A stretch of DNA of 11,532 nt from Candidatus Saccharimonadia bacterium (GCA_023257755.1 JALRBM010000083.1:1-11532), one strand, 5' to 3'; counted from the first letter of the stretch, positions 1 to 5,328 are shown. Made by a program: numbers and translations. The notes: a model not told the origin generated them from the letters alone.

Positions 1-196
1 CTGGCATTTTGTCTCCCTCAGGCCAAAAAGATTTCATTTCGTCGTAGGTGGTACGCCCTACCAAAATGGTATCGAATTCGCCGTAGGCGCGGTCAACTTC
101 CTGGTACATGTCCTCGCTCATATCCGTCATCCAGGCATCTGGATCGTTGAGGGTGCCATTTAGGGCGGTCATCATCTGAAATACTACTTTACGCAT
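1..196 (-). CDS. DHFR-like/RibD C-terminal domain protein, N-terminal part
   Basis: The first 65 residues of a reductase-fold protein are visible; the gene runs off the left edge of the window. The ATG at 196 is preceded by an AAGGAG ribosome binding site at good spacing. The opening strand (MRKVVFQMMTALNGTL) and the segment FDTILVGRTTYDEMKSFWP at about residues 41-59 match the RibD C-terminal/dihydrofolate reductase-like superfamily, where this loop and helix form part of the NADPH site. The next gene upstream on the same strand (222-795) belongs to the same superfamily and ends only 23 bases away, so the two are probably co-transcribed and may be an old duplication. These small proteins are often annotated as dihydrofolate reductase, but the true substrate is usually unknown and I do not claim folate reduction. 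Confidence 0.85.
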   Translation of the reverse strand, partial: MRKVVFQMMTALNGTLNDPDAWMTDMSEDMYQEVDRAYGEFDTILVGRTTYDEMKSFWPEGDKMP

Positions 197-219
197 TGGT
201 TTTTTCTCCTTATTTATCC

Positions 220-795
220 TTATTTTACTATTTCGTACTGCACATGAGTCACTTCTGGCGTATCGATAACACGGGTTTTACGGAGCTTGGCCATTGGAAT
301 ACGCGAGAACAAACGCACTCCGTCGCCCAGGAGGACGGGTGAGATATGTAGCTGAATCTCGTCCACTAAGCCAACCTGTAACACTGACTGCGCCGTCTGG
401 GCGCCGCCTAGCAGATGCACATCCTTATCGCCCGCAATCTCCTTTGCCCGTGCAACGGCATCTTCTACTGAATGTACAAATGTAAATTTTTCTGGCTCAT
501 CTCCAAGCTTTTCAGCCGGCTCTTCGTCGCACAAAATGACATAGGGTGCCACTAGCGGTTCGCCCGCCCAGCCGTCGACCATCTGGTAGGTGCGCCTTCC
601 GGCAATGACGGCGCCTGTACGTTTGATTAGCTCGTCCATCACCTTCTTATTCTCGGCCGACACTTCGCCAGATGCTGGATACATCCAGTTAAATAGCGCC
701 TCGCCGCCTTCGCCGGCTGGATTTTCCGCGCTATCATTTATCCCGGCAATATAGCCGTCAAGTGATATTTGAATGTCGAGTATAACCTTTGTCAT
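220..795 (-). CDS. DHFR-like/RibD C-terminal domain protein
   Basis: A complete 191-residue protein of the RibD C-terminal/DHFR-like superfamily, predicted cytosolic and NAD(P)H-dependent from family knowledge. Visible motifs are SLDGYIAG (residues 11-18), AGRRTY (65-70), LLGGAQTAQSVLQ (128-140) with the following GLVDE, and ISPVLLGDGVRLF (151-163); the last two are the hallmarks of the C-terminal half of this fold. The length is normal for stand-alone members. The ATG at 795 has a strong AAGGAGG ribosome binding site. It lies head to head with a TetR-family regulator and just upstream of a second DHFR-like gene on the same strand, so TetR control of the pair is a reasonable inference. The substrate cannot be read from sequence; aminopyrimidine reduction or an unrelated reduction are both possible. 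Confidence 0.9.
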   Translation of the reverse strand: MTKVILDIQISLDGYIAGINDSAENPAGEGGEALFNWMYPASGEVSAENKKVMDELIKRTGAVIAGRRTYQMVDGWAGEPLVAPYVILCDEEPAEKLGDEPEKFTFVHSVEDAVARAKEIAGDKDVHLLGGAQTAQSVLQVGLVDEIQLHISPVLLGDGVRLFSRIPMAKLRKTRVIDTPEVTHVQYEIVK

Positions 796-835
796 ACACC
801 CTCCTTTTGAATTATGGTTTTTCGGGCAGTAAGCA

Positions 836-865
836 TTGACTTACAAACCGTCTATACGGTATAGT
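836..865 (+). promoter_or_regulatory. Promoter of the TetR gene, leaderless layout
   Basis: TTGACT (836-841), an 18-bp spacer and TATAGT (860-865) make a near-consensus sigma-70-type promoter. Only six bases separate the -10 element from the ATG at 872, so the predicted transcript starts at or next to the A of the start codon and has no room for a Shine-Dalgarno sequence. Confidence 0.7.
847..864. promoter_or_regulatory. Overlapping inverted repeats, probable TetR operator
   Basis: Two overlapping inverted repeats are visible: ACCGT-CTAT-ACGGT (847-860) and CTATAC-G-GTATAG (852-864). They fill the spacer of the TetR promoter and overlap its -10 element, and they lie between the two divergent transcription units. 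This is the usual placement of a TetR-family operator, so negative autoregulation, possibly with joint control of the DHFR-like genes, is inferred. Binding itself is not demonstrated. Confidence 0.6.
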
Positions 866-871
866 AAATCC

Positions 872-1441
872 ATGAGCACGCATAAGTCAAGCAAAAAAGT
901 CAAAATTATCGAAGCTGCCTTGAAAGTTGTGGCCCACGAGGGCCTGCATAAACTGACATACGACTATCTAGTCAAAGTAACAGGAGTAAGCAAAGGGGGT
1001 ATTTTATACCACTTTCCCAGCCGGGAGGCGCTGCTCGCAGAGCTTATTCGCCACTCTCAACACACATACTTAGAGCTTTACCGAGCAAACATTAAAGACC
1101 AGGCACCGCGGCCGGGTCGCACCATACTCGCCTGCTTGCGGGCGACAATGGCCGATCCTACCGTGCAAGATGCTAAAGCCTATGGAGCCCTCTCGGCTAT
1201 TATTGCCGAGTATCCGCAACTTGTAAGCGCCTACTCCGAAGGCTATAAATTACTGTATGAACATCTCACTGAAGACGGTGGAAATCTTGGTAGACAATGG
1301 GCAATCTTAGCAGCTATGGATGGCCTGTGGCTAGAAGACACTCACAAACTGTACGGCCTGAAGCCACGCGACCATAAGGCCATTTATGCCCATCTTTTGC
1401 ATGAAGCAGAGCAAATCTATGAAGATGCAATGGCAGCCTAG
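872..1441 (+). CDS. TetR/AcrR family transcriptional regulator
   Basis: A 189-residue DNA-binding repressor of the TetR family. The N-terminal helix-turn-helix is clear: an amphipathic first helix (KKVKIIEAALKVVAHEG), then LTYDYLVKVTGVSKGGILYHF (about residues 28-48) and PSREALL, the typical TetR recognition helix with the Y-H-F signature. The helical C-terminal half would bind ligand and dimerise; its ligand is unknown. I chose the ATG at 872 and not the upstream in-frame TTG at 836, because that TTG is itself the -35 box of the promoter and the residues it would add lack family similarity. The gene is divergent from two DHFR-like genes, the classic arrangement of a local TetR repressor and its targets. 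It converges on the alpha/beta hydrolase gene. Confidence 0.9.
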   Translation: MSTHKSSKKVKIIEAALKVVAHEGLHKLTYDYLVKVTGVSKGGILYHFPSREALLAELIRHSQHTYLELYRANIKDQAPRPGRTILACLRATMADPTVQDAKAYGALSAIIAEYPQLVSAYSEGYKLLYEHLTEDGGNLGRQWAILAAMDGLWLEDTHKLYGLKPRDHKAIYAHLLHEAEQIYEDAMAA

Positions 1442-1444
1442 GCG

Positions 1445-1492
1445 CTGCTAAGGTGTCCTCTTATAAGAGCGGCTCCCTTTACTGAGTAGCAG
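1445..1492. terminator. Nested inverted repeats between convergent genes
   Basis: CTGCTA (1445-1450) pairs with TAGCAG (1487-1492), and the perfect 12-bp palindrome CTCTTATAAGAG (1458-1469) lies inside. The structure sits between the convergent TetR and hydrolase genes, where a bidirectional terminator would be expected. There is no clear U-tract on either side, so the terminator call is weak. Confidence 0.3.
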
Positions 1493-1506
1493 TATCCCAA
1501 TTTTGG

Positions 1507-2325
1507 CTATTTGAAAAAGGCCGCAACACCCTCTGCCACCTCGTTTGGTCCTTTTTTATCAATTCCGAAGTGGTCAAACTTTGGATACACCTTGACTTCT
1601 GCTTGCGGAATGACATTCGCGATCACACCGGCTTCCTTTACGGCATCCTTATTTTTGCCACCCGCCATCAATAAGGTTTTAGCCGTGATTTCAGAATAAT
1701 TCTTATAGGTATTATTTAGCCGCACGGCTTCTTTATGTTCATAAAGATTTGCCGGTAATTGATCTTGAATTTTTTTTAATTCTTCTTTAAAGATAATAGG
1801 CATCAGAAGTTTGAAATACCACTTTGGTAAATAACGGAACACGGGGTGCATAGCCCGCACGAAAACGGCAAAAGCGTCGAGGGGCTTATGCTGGCGAAGG
1901 CAGATCTCATATTCATCAAACCATCCGCTTGGAATGGAGTTGTCGATCGATACCCCCGGCTCATACACAACGACCTTTTCAATCGCTGCGTTGTTCCTTG
2001 CAGCTTCAAGCGTAGCCAATCCCCCGAAACTATGTCCGACGAGGTATCGAGCCTTTATTTGCGAAAGTACCGCATCGACATCTTCGCACTCCTTCTCTAT
2101 GCTGTAGGCATCCCCCTGCGGGCCGCTTTGACCATGGCCGCGACGATCCATAACACAGACCGTAAAATGGTGTTCTGCGAGTGCCGTGGCAAAAGGTGTG
2201 TAATCGCCCGCAAGCGACAGTGCGCCTGGGACCACGAGTACGGCAGGGCCCTCGCCTCTACGAGAGTAGGTAATAACTGTCCCATCCTTAGAGGTGACTT
2301 GTTCCAACGAATCATTGCTTATCAT
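1507..2325 (-). CDS. Alpha/beta hydrolase fold protein
   Basis: A 272-residue cytosolic alpha/beta hydrolase with no signal peptide. The nucleophile elbow is GHSFGG with Ser99; the likely catalytic His is H252 in KFDHFGID; the acid is probably D227 in AGGKNKD, though this is less certain. The strand ending in VVPGALSLAG (31-40) gives the oxyanion region (PG in place of the usual HG), and MDRRGHGQSG (59-68) is the family's typical following motif. The closest named groups are carboxylesterase or epoxide-hydrolase-like enzymes; the substrate is unknown. The ATG has an AAGGA site inside the end of the MarR gene, and the first 14 bases overlap that gene, so translation is probably coupled and the hydrolase is likely controlled by MarR, for example in response to a small organic compound. 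Confidence 0.9.
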   Translation of the reverse strand: MISNDSLEQVTSKDGTVITYSRRGEGPAVLVVPGALSLAGDYTPFATALAEHHFTVCVMDRRGHGQSGPQGDAYSIEKECEDVDAVLSQIKARYLVGHSFGGLATLEAARNNAAIEKVVVYEPGVSIDNSIPSGWFDEYEICLRQHKPLDAFAVFVRAMHPVFRYLPKWYFKLLMPIIFKEELKKIQDQLPANLYEHKEAVRLNNTYKNYSEITAKTLLMAGGKNKDAVKEAGVIANVIPQAEVKVYPKFDHFGIDKKGPNEVAEGVAAFFK

Positions 2326-2752
2326 TTTTTGTCCTTTCTGCCGTCAATGCTTGATAGATTTGCTCGGTCGTCCTTTCGTACTCATCGATATCAACCTCTG
2401 CTATTTCGCCCAGGCTAGCAAATTTTTTATCAAGTATCCGACTTGCCTGCTCGCTCATTCGAATGCCAGCGTTCGTTAACTTTACTATCTTTTTTCTGCC
2501 ATGTTCGGGGCTGGGTGTAATCACGACATATCCGTCCTTTTTTAGTTCGCTCAACATGAAGCTAACGGCCGCATCACTATATCCAAGAAGCGTAGCAAGT
2601 TGGTGCTGTGTCAGTAATCCGTGATGGCGAAGCACAGCCAGAAATAGCACTCGCTTATACGAAACACCCAAGGCTACTTTCAGTAACTTGTCAGCGTACT
2701 GGTCAAGCGTATATACCAATTTGTGTAATTTATAGACCGGTGACTCAATCAT
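2312..2752 (-). CDS. MarR family winged-helix transcriptional regulator
   Basis: A 146-residue protein of normal MarR length. The N-terminal helix supports dimerisation. The winged helix-turn-helix spans LTQHQLATLLGYSDAAVSFM (residues 47-66) and LSELKKDGYVVI, followed by the wing with basic R86, K87 and K88 (EHGRKKIVKLTNAG). A C-terminal helix closes the dimer arm. It is the first gene of a two-gene unit with the alpha/beta hydrolase, overlapping it by 14 bases. A perfect 22-bp palindrome covers its -10 region and start codon, so it very likely represses itself and the hydrolase until a ligand releases it. No Shine-Dalgarno sequence precedes the ATG; a leaderless or nearly leaderless transcript is implied. 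Confidence 0.9.
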   Translation of the reverse strand: MIESPVYKLHKLVYTLDQYADKLLKVALGVSYKRVLFLAVLRHHGLLTQHQLATLLGYSDAAVSFMLSELKKDGYVVITPSPEHGRKKIVKLTNAGIRMSEQASRILDKKFASLGEIAEVDIDEYERTTEQIYQALTAERTKNDKQ

Positions 2753-2773
2753 AATGTTAAGATCTTAACATTA
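2752..2773. promoter_or_regulatory. Perfect 22-bp palindrome, probable MarR operator
   Basis: The two arms TAATGTTAAGA and TCTTAACATTA are exact reverse complements around a central GATC. The palindrome includes the -10 element of the MarR promoter and ends at the first base of its start codon. A dyad of this size on the promoter of a MarR gene is the expected autoregulatory site; binding is inferred. Confidence 0.75.
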
Positions 2774-2790
2774 ATAACTTTTTTTGTCTA
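2762..2790 (-). promoter_or_regulatory. Promoter of the MarR-hydrolase operon
   Basis: On the minus strand TAGACA (2785-2790), a 17-bp spacer and TAAGAT (2762-2767) form a plausible promoter. The ATG lies nine bases past the -10 element, giving a leader of at most about two bases. Confidence 0.55.
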
Positions 2791-2796
2791 CACAAA

Positions 2797-2817
2797 ACAG
2801 TCGATCTATATCGACTG
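2797..2817 (-). terminator. Intrinsic terminator after the membrane protein gene
   Basis: Read on the minus strand, CAGTCGAT-ATAG-ATCGACTG forms an 8-bp stem followed by TTTT. It lies about 30 bases past the stop of the membrane protein gene at 2847 and upstream of the MarR promoter, so it separates the two units. Confidence 0.65.
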
Positions 2818-2846
2818 CTTCATTAATAAGTAACTCGGGTGAATCT

Positions 2847-3350
2847 TTACGCTTTTTTGACAGGCTTGGCGACCACGAAGAAGCTTCGGATTTCAAACAA
2901 AAGATAGCCGCCAAGTCCAGCCATAATCACAGTAAGGAGAAGTCCTGAAAGGTTAAAGGTAAAGATAAAGTCGAGAACAGCCCCCAGAACGTTGATCAGC
3001 ATCACCACGAACAGCAGTGTCCACCCCTTCTTTAATTTTGTTTTTAACGGAGAGATAGCTAGCCCGGTCAAAATGACACTGACGATAGCGAACGCAAGAA
3101 TGATCAGCGTCGCGACAAGCGTGAAACCTCCGAGAACCGCTCCGTAAGCGCCCCCGACAGCGACAAAGATAGAGCTGACAAGCAAACTGGTCATCATAAT
3201 GCCCAGGATCGCAAGCGTTCCCAGCACCACGCCAACAAGCGCCAGCCACCATATGTTATTCGCCAGCCACTGGCGCCCGTTAGCAGGAAGGTGGGGTGTG
3301 TTTTCGTACCACCTCGCCACGGTTTGCTCCATTTTATTCACCTGACTCAT
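2847..3350 (-). CDS. Small multi-span membrane protein of unknown function
   Basis: I do not recognise the family. With the start chosen here the protein has 167 residues. A hydrophilic N-terminus of about 30 residues (with an acidic/basic helix and WYENTPHLP) is followed by four or five hydrophobic segments at roughly 31-53, 57-75, 78-99, 110-131 and 134-155, separated by a basic loop (SPLKTKLKKG, 100-109), and a lysine-rich tail (AKPVKKA). The basic loop and tail suggest cytoplasmic sides by the positive-inside rule. A GTG six bases upstream would add two residues, but the GGAG site is eight bases before the ATG at 3350 and only two before the GTG, so the ATG is preferred. It has its own promoter and terminator, though it follows the DoxX-like gene closely on the same strand. 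Confidence 0.8.
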   Translation of the reverse strand: MSQVNKMEQTVARWYENTPHLPANGRQWLANNIWWLALVGVVLGTLAILGIMMTSLLVSSIFVAVGGAYGAVLGGFTLVATLIILAFAIVSVILTGLAISPLKTKLKKGWTLLFVVMLINVLGAVLDFIFTFNLSGLLLTVIMAGLGGYLLFEIRSFFVVAKPVKKA

Positions 3351-3377
3351 AGCCACTTCTCCAAATTAATTATCCTC

Positions 3378-3406
3378 ATCATACGGCTTTGCTTTGGAAC
3401 TAGCAA
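3378..3406 (-). promoter_or_regulatory. Promoter of the small membrane protein gene
   Basis: Minus-strand TTGCTA (3401-3406), a 17-bp spacer and TATGAT (3378-3383) give a reasonable promoter. The predicted leader of about 21 bases contains the GGAG ribosome binding site. Confidence 0.5.
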
Positions 3407-3408
3407 TA

Positions 3409-3873
3409 TTAACCTTTTTTAGACCGTCCGGGCCACATTCCCCAGCCTACCCATGCCACTAGGACGGCAAGCGACAGTGCAAAGAACACGCTTCCCCACC
3501 CCGCAGGCACTTCAACCGTTGCGCCAAGCAGCCCGCTGTTTTTTGCGTTTTCAACCGTCGCTAACAGCAATAGTATTACCCATACGCTCACCACGCCCCA
3601 CCCGGCAACCATACTCAAAACACGGGGTACATGACCTAGCTGCATATAAAGGAGGAACGTCAACGCAGCTACCTCCATGATGACAATGAGAGCCGCAGCA
3701 AGATTCTCCCATCCTCGCACACCTATGGCAGCCAGGACCTCCGGAAAGGCCTCGTATTTGAATAGCTGGGCTACTGCCATGACTAAAAGTATCGCCGCAA
3801 GAAGCAGGCTAAGAGGCTGGATGTACGCACTTTTTGGCTTTGACGAAAGGCGGGGTAGCTCAATCAATTTCAT
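3409..3873 (-). CDS. DoxX/MauE-like four-helix membrane protein
   Basis: A 154-residue integral membrane protein with four predicted transmembrane helices at about 18-37, 56-77, 84-106 and 126-146. The segment VAQLFKYEAFPEVLAAIGV (34-52), with its F-P after the first helix, and the second helix beginning WENLAAALIVIMEV resemble DoxX/MauE-type proteins, which are often linked to redox processes or disulfide supply. That assignment is from pattern only and no redox cysteine is present. The C-terminus is basic (GRSKKG). The ATG has no Shine-Dalgarno sequence; instead a TATACT -10 element stands seven bases before it, inside a 14-bp palindrome. Its only same-strand neighbour is the unknown membrane protein downstream, which has a separate promoter. 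Confidence 0.7.
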   Translation of the reverse strand: MKLIELPRLSSKPKSAYIQPLSLLLAAILLVMAVAQLFKYEAFPEVLAAIGVRGWENLAAALIVIMEVAALTFLLYMQLGHVPRVLSMVAGWGVVSVWVILLLLATVENAKNSGLLGATVEVPAGWGSVFFALSLAVLVAWVGWGMWPGRSKKG

Positions 3874-3886
3874 ACTAGCTAGTATA
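3872..3886 (-). promoter_or_regulatory. Leaderless promoter with 14-bp palindrome
   Basis: TATACT (3881-3886 on the minus strand) lies seven bases before the ATG. The perfect palindrome ATACTAGCTAGTAT (3872-3885) covers most of the -10 element, the predicted start site and two bases of the start codon. No good -35 element is seen. The palindrome may be a repressor site; the regulator is unknown. Confidence 0.5.
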
Positions 3887-3967
3887 CGCGTTTTTCAAGG
3901 TGACAAAAAGTGTTGTTATTTTTGTAATTACGCTTGCGCTTTTATTTTCAGACAGGTATTGTACTAA

Positions 3968-4075
3968 ACAGCGAAGGTTACAAAAACAAAAACAACTCCA
4001 AAAAATGTTGTGACTGATCGCTCTACGATATCCACCACAACATTAAAGCACCCTGATGGGTGTTTTAATTTTTTC
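3968..4075 (+). ncRNA. Candidate plus-strand small RNA upstream of the trmD 3' end
   Basis: No plus-strand protein gene lies here, yet a plus-oriented terminator ends the region. A possible weak promoter is TTGCGC (3934-3939), a 17-bp spacer and TATTGT (3957-3962). An A-rich single-stranded stretch (about 3981-4003) is followed by a 9-bp stem AATGTTGTG (4004-4012) with CACAACATT (4036-4044), which contains a smaller stem ATCG-CTCTA-CGAT (4017-4029), and then the terminator hairpin. It matches no RNA family I can recall. The region might instead be only a 3' tail structure of trmD read from the other side. Confidence 0.4.
4045..4075 (+). terminator. Intrinsic terminator facing the 3' end of trmD
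   Basis: AAAGCACCC-TGAT-GGGTGTTTT forms a 9-bp stem (one G-U pair on the plus strand) followed by AATTTTTT. On the minus strand the G-U pair becomes an A-C mismatch and the U-tract is poor, so the plus orientation is better. It may still help end trmD transcription. Confidence 0.65.
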
Positions 4076-4079
4076 TTAG

Positions 4080-4736
4080 TTATTCCGCCTTTTTTGAGTT
4101 TTCCTGGCGCCACTTAGCGATTTCGCCGTGATGGCCGCTTAACAGCACATCCGGAACCTTCATACCCCGGAATTGTTCGGGCCGGGTATATTGCGGAAAC
4201 TCGAGCGTTTTACCGTCGCTGAAGCTTTCGATTTGTGCGCTGGTTTCTCCCCCGAGCACGCCAGGGATAAGCCGCACAACACTGTCGATCACCGTCATCG
4301 CGGGTAGCTCCCCCCCAGTCAGCACATAGTCGCCCACACTCACCTGCTCGTCCACCAGGTTCACGATACGCTCATCATAACCTTCATAGCGGGAGCAAAT
4401 GAAAATCAGGCCCCTGGTATCATCGGCCCAAGCTTGCGCGGTTTTTTGCAGCCACCTTTGACCGCGTGGGGTCATTAGTACTACCTTCGCAGACGGATCA
4501 GCCGCCTTGGCAGTCTCTACAGCAGCAAAAAGCGGCTCAGGCCTCAGCAGCATGCCATCACCGCCGCCATAGGGCGTATCATCCACCTGTTTTCTCGGAC
4601 CAACCCCAAAATCACGCAGGTTGATTAGCGAAAACTCCACCGCTTTTTCTTTTTGCGCCTTCCACATCATGGACGTATTAAAAACACCTTCAAACATCTC
4701 AGGGAAAAGACTGATCACTTGCACTTTCTTTATCAT
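4080..4736 (-). CDS. trmD: tRNA (guanine-N1)-methyltransferase TrmD
   Basis: TrmD methylates N1 of G37 in tRNAs with a G at position 36, using S-adenosylmethionine, and prevents +1 frameshifting. The 218 residues carry the family signatures in order: ISLFPEMF (8-15), DDTPYGGGDGM (52-62), CSRYEGYDERI (114-124), GDYVLTGGELPA (135-146), DSVVRLIPGVLG (151-162), SFSDG (171-175) and YTRP (183-186), ending with VLLSGHHGEIAKWR. The trefoil-knot SAM site, R155 and D174 (matching the catalytic Arg and Asp of the E. coli enzyme) are intact. It is slightly short because the C-terminal helix is reduced. The usual partners rpsP and khpA are nearby but separated by the small gene and candidate RNA, and rimM is absent from the window. 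The ATG has no Shine-Dalgarno sequence and follows a -10 element by seven bases. Confidence 0.97.
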   Translation of the reverse strand: MIKKVQVISLFPEMFEGVFNTSMMWKAQKEKAVEFSLINLRDFGVGPRKQVDDTPYGGGDGMLLRPEPLFAAVETAKAADPSAKVVLMTPRGQRWLQKTAQAWADDTRGLIFICSRYEGYDERIVNLVDEQVSVGDYVLTGGELPAMTVIDSVVRLIPGVLGGETSAQIESFSDGKTLEFPQYTRPEQFRGMKVPDVLLSGHHGEIAKWRQENSKKAE

Positions 4737-4743
4737 CTGATCT

Positions 4744-4752
4744 ATTCTAGCA
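4744..4752 (-). promoter_or_regulatory. Extended -10, leaderless promoter of trmD
   Basis: The minus strand reads TGC-TAGAAT (4744-4752), an extended -10 element, then seven bases and the ATG. The predicted transcript starts at or beside the start codon. No convincing -35 is seen. Confidence 0.6.
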
Positions 4753-4766
4753 TATCCTTCTATTGA

Positions 4767-4795
4767 TTAATATACGTTTTATGTTAAAGTATAAA
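4767..4795 (+). promoter_or_regulatory. Promoter of the 80-residue small gene
   Basis: TTAATA (4767-4772), a 17-bp spacer and TATAAA (4790-4795) fit a sigma-70-type promoter. The start site would be near 4802, giving a leader of about 20 bases that contains the AAGGA ribosome binding site. Confidence 0.55.
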
Positions 4796-4822
4796 ATACG
4801 CACTACTCAAGGATGGGTTGAC

Positions 4823-5065
4823 ATGAACCAGCTCGCACGACTTACCACAGTCATCGACGCCTACGTTCAGGCGCGACAGACCGCCGGCAATCCGCTGGTC
4901 GGACAGGAGGAAGCGGATTTCAATTGGATCGCCGAGAACCTGGCGCGCGCCGACGCGCTCAGGCTGAAGAAGAAGTGGCTCAAATTTTACTTCCTCTATG
5001 GCCAGCTGCTCGGAGGAGCAACCGCCTTTATCGAGACCTACGTGCCGTCCGAGTACCGTCAGTAG
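4823..5065 (+). CDS. Small protein of unknown function, 80 residues
   Basis: I do not recognise this protein. It is predicted to be soluble and mainly helical: an N-terminal helix (MNQLARLTTVIDAYVQARQ), a linker (TAGNPLVGQEEAD), a helix FNWIAENLARADALRLKKKW with a basic patch (R47, K49-K51), and an aromatic segment LKFYFLYGQLLGGATAFIE (53-71), ending VPSEYRQ. I chose the ATG at 4823 because AAGGA (4809-4813) stands nine bases before it; the longer reading from 4763 would start upstream of the promoter's -10 element. The gene is visibly richer in G and C than its neighbours. It lies alone on the plus strand between trmD and the minus-strand candidate RNA, and ends at the bidirectional terminator at 5139-5170. 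The basic helix could contact nucleic acid, which is speculation. Confidence 0.65.
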   Translation: MNQLARLTTVIDAYVQARQTAGNPLVGQEEADFNWIAENLARADALRLKKKWLKFYFLYGQLLGGATAFIETYVPSEYRQ

Positions 5066-5138
5066 CCATGTGTTGTTGCCGGGCCCGCTCGTACAACAAC
5101 CAATTGTATTCACTTATGGATGCCATTGGTTATTAACC

Positions 5139-5170
5139 AAAAGATCCGCCCCTAAAAAGGCGGATCTTTT
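5139..5170. terminator. Strong bidirectional intrinsic terminator
   Basis: AAAAGATCCGCC (5139-5150) and GGCGGATCTTTT (5159-5170) form a 12-bp stem with an 8-base loop. The GC-rich 8-bp core flanked by A and T runs works in both directions. It ends the plus-strand small gene and the minus-strand candidate RNA. Confidence 0.85.
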
Positions 5171-5246
5171 AGACATATAAGGCTCTCAAACCTGTGGTGA
5201 GGCTTGCTCGCATAGAGCTTTTCTCGCAGTCCATGTTCTGAACTGT
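5139..5246 (-). ncRNA. Candidate minus-strand small RNA of about 107 nt
   Basis: A nearly consensus promoter fires into a region with no protein gene, and a strong terminator ends it about 107 bases later. From the predicted start, CAGUUC-AGAACAU-GGACUG forms a 6-bp hairpin right at the 5' end. A second domain has GCUCU pairing with AGAGC around an inner hairpin AAGCCU-CACCAC-AGGUUU, and the terminator stem follows. I see no match to SRP RNA, tmRNA, 6S RNA, RNase P RNA, tRNA or 5S rRNA. It lies between khpA and the 80-residue gene, in a place where other bacteria often have rimM or trmD. A 21-codon reading frame lies inside (5169-5234) but lacks a ribosome binding site, so a very small protein gene is the main alternative. 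Confidence 0.6.
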
Positions 5247-5251
5247 TTATG

Positions 5252-5281
5252 ATTATAGCATAGCGAGGTAAGCGTTTTCAA
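5252..5281 (-). promoter_or_regulatory. Strong promoter of the candidate small RNA
   Basis: On the minus strand TTGAAA (5276-5281), an 18-bp spacer and a perfect TATAAT (5252-5257) form one of the best promoters of the window. Initiation is expected near 5246-5244. No coding gene follows before the terminator. Confidence 0.8.
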
Positions 5282-5328
5282 CAAAATTTTTTGATGAAAC
5301 CAAGCGAGGCAGTGCTCTATCTGCAAAG

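Noticed and set aside
836..871. A 12-residue extension of the TetR protein from a TTG
   Set aside because: The TTG is part of the -35 box and the stretch contains the -10 element and dyads.
1846..2418. A 190-codon plus-strand frame opposite the alpha/beta hydrolase and MarR genes
   Set aside because: It is antisense to two clear protein families, has no ribosome binding site or recognisable motif, and its composition is that of a shadow frame.
5139..5246. A tRNA, SRP RNA or 5S rRNA at the candidate small RNA
   Set aside because: No cloverleaf with a CCA-proximal acceptor stem, no TTCGA T-loop, no GGAAGCAGCC-type SRP apical motif, and the length and ends do not suit 5S rRNA.
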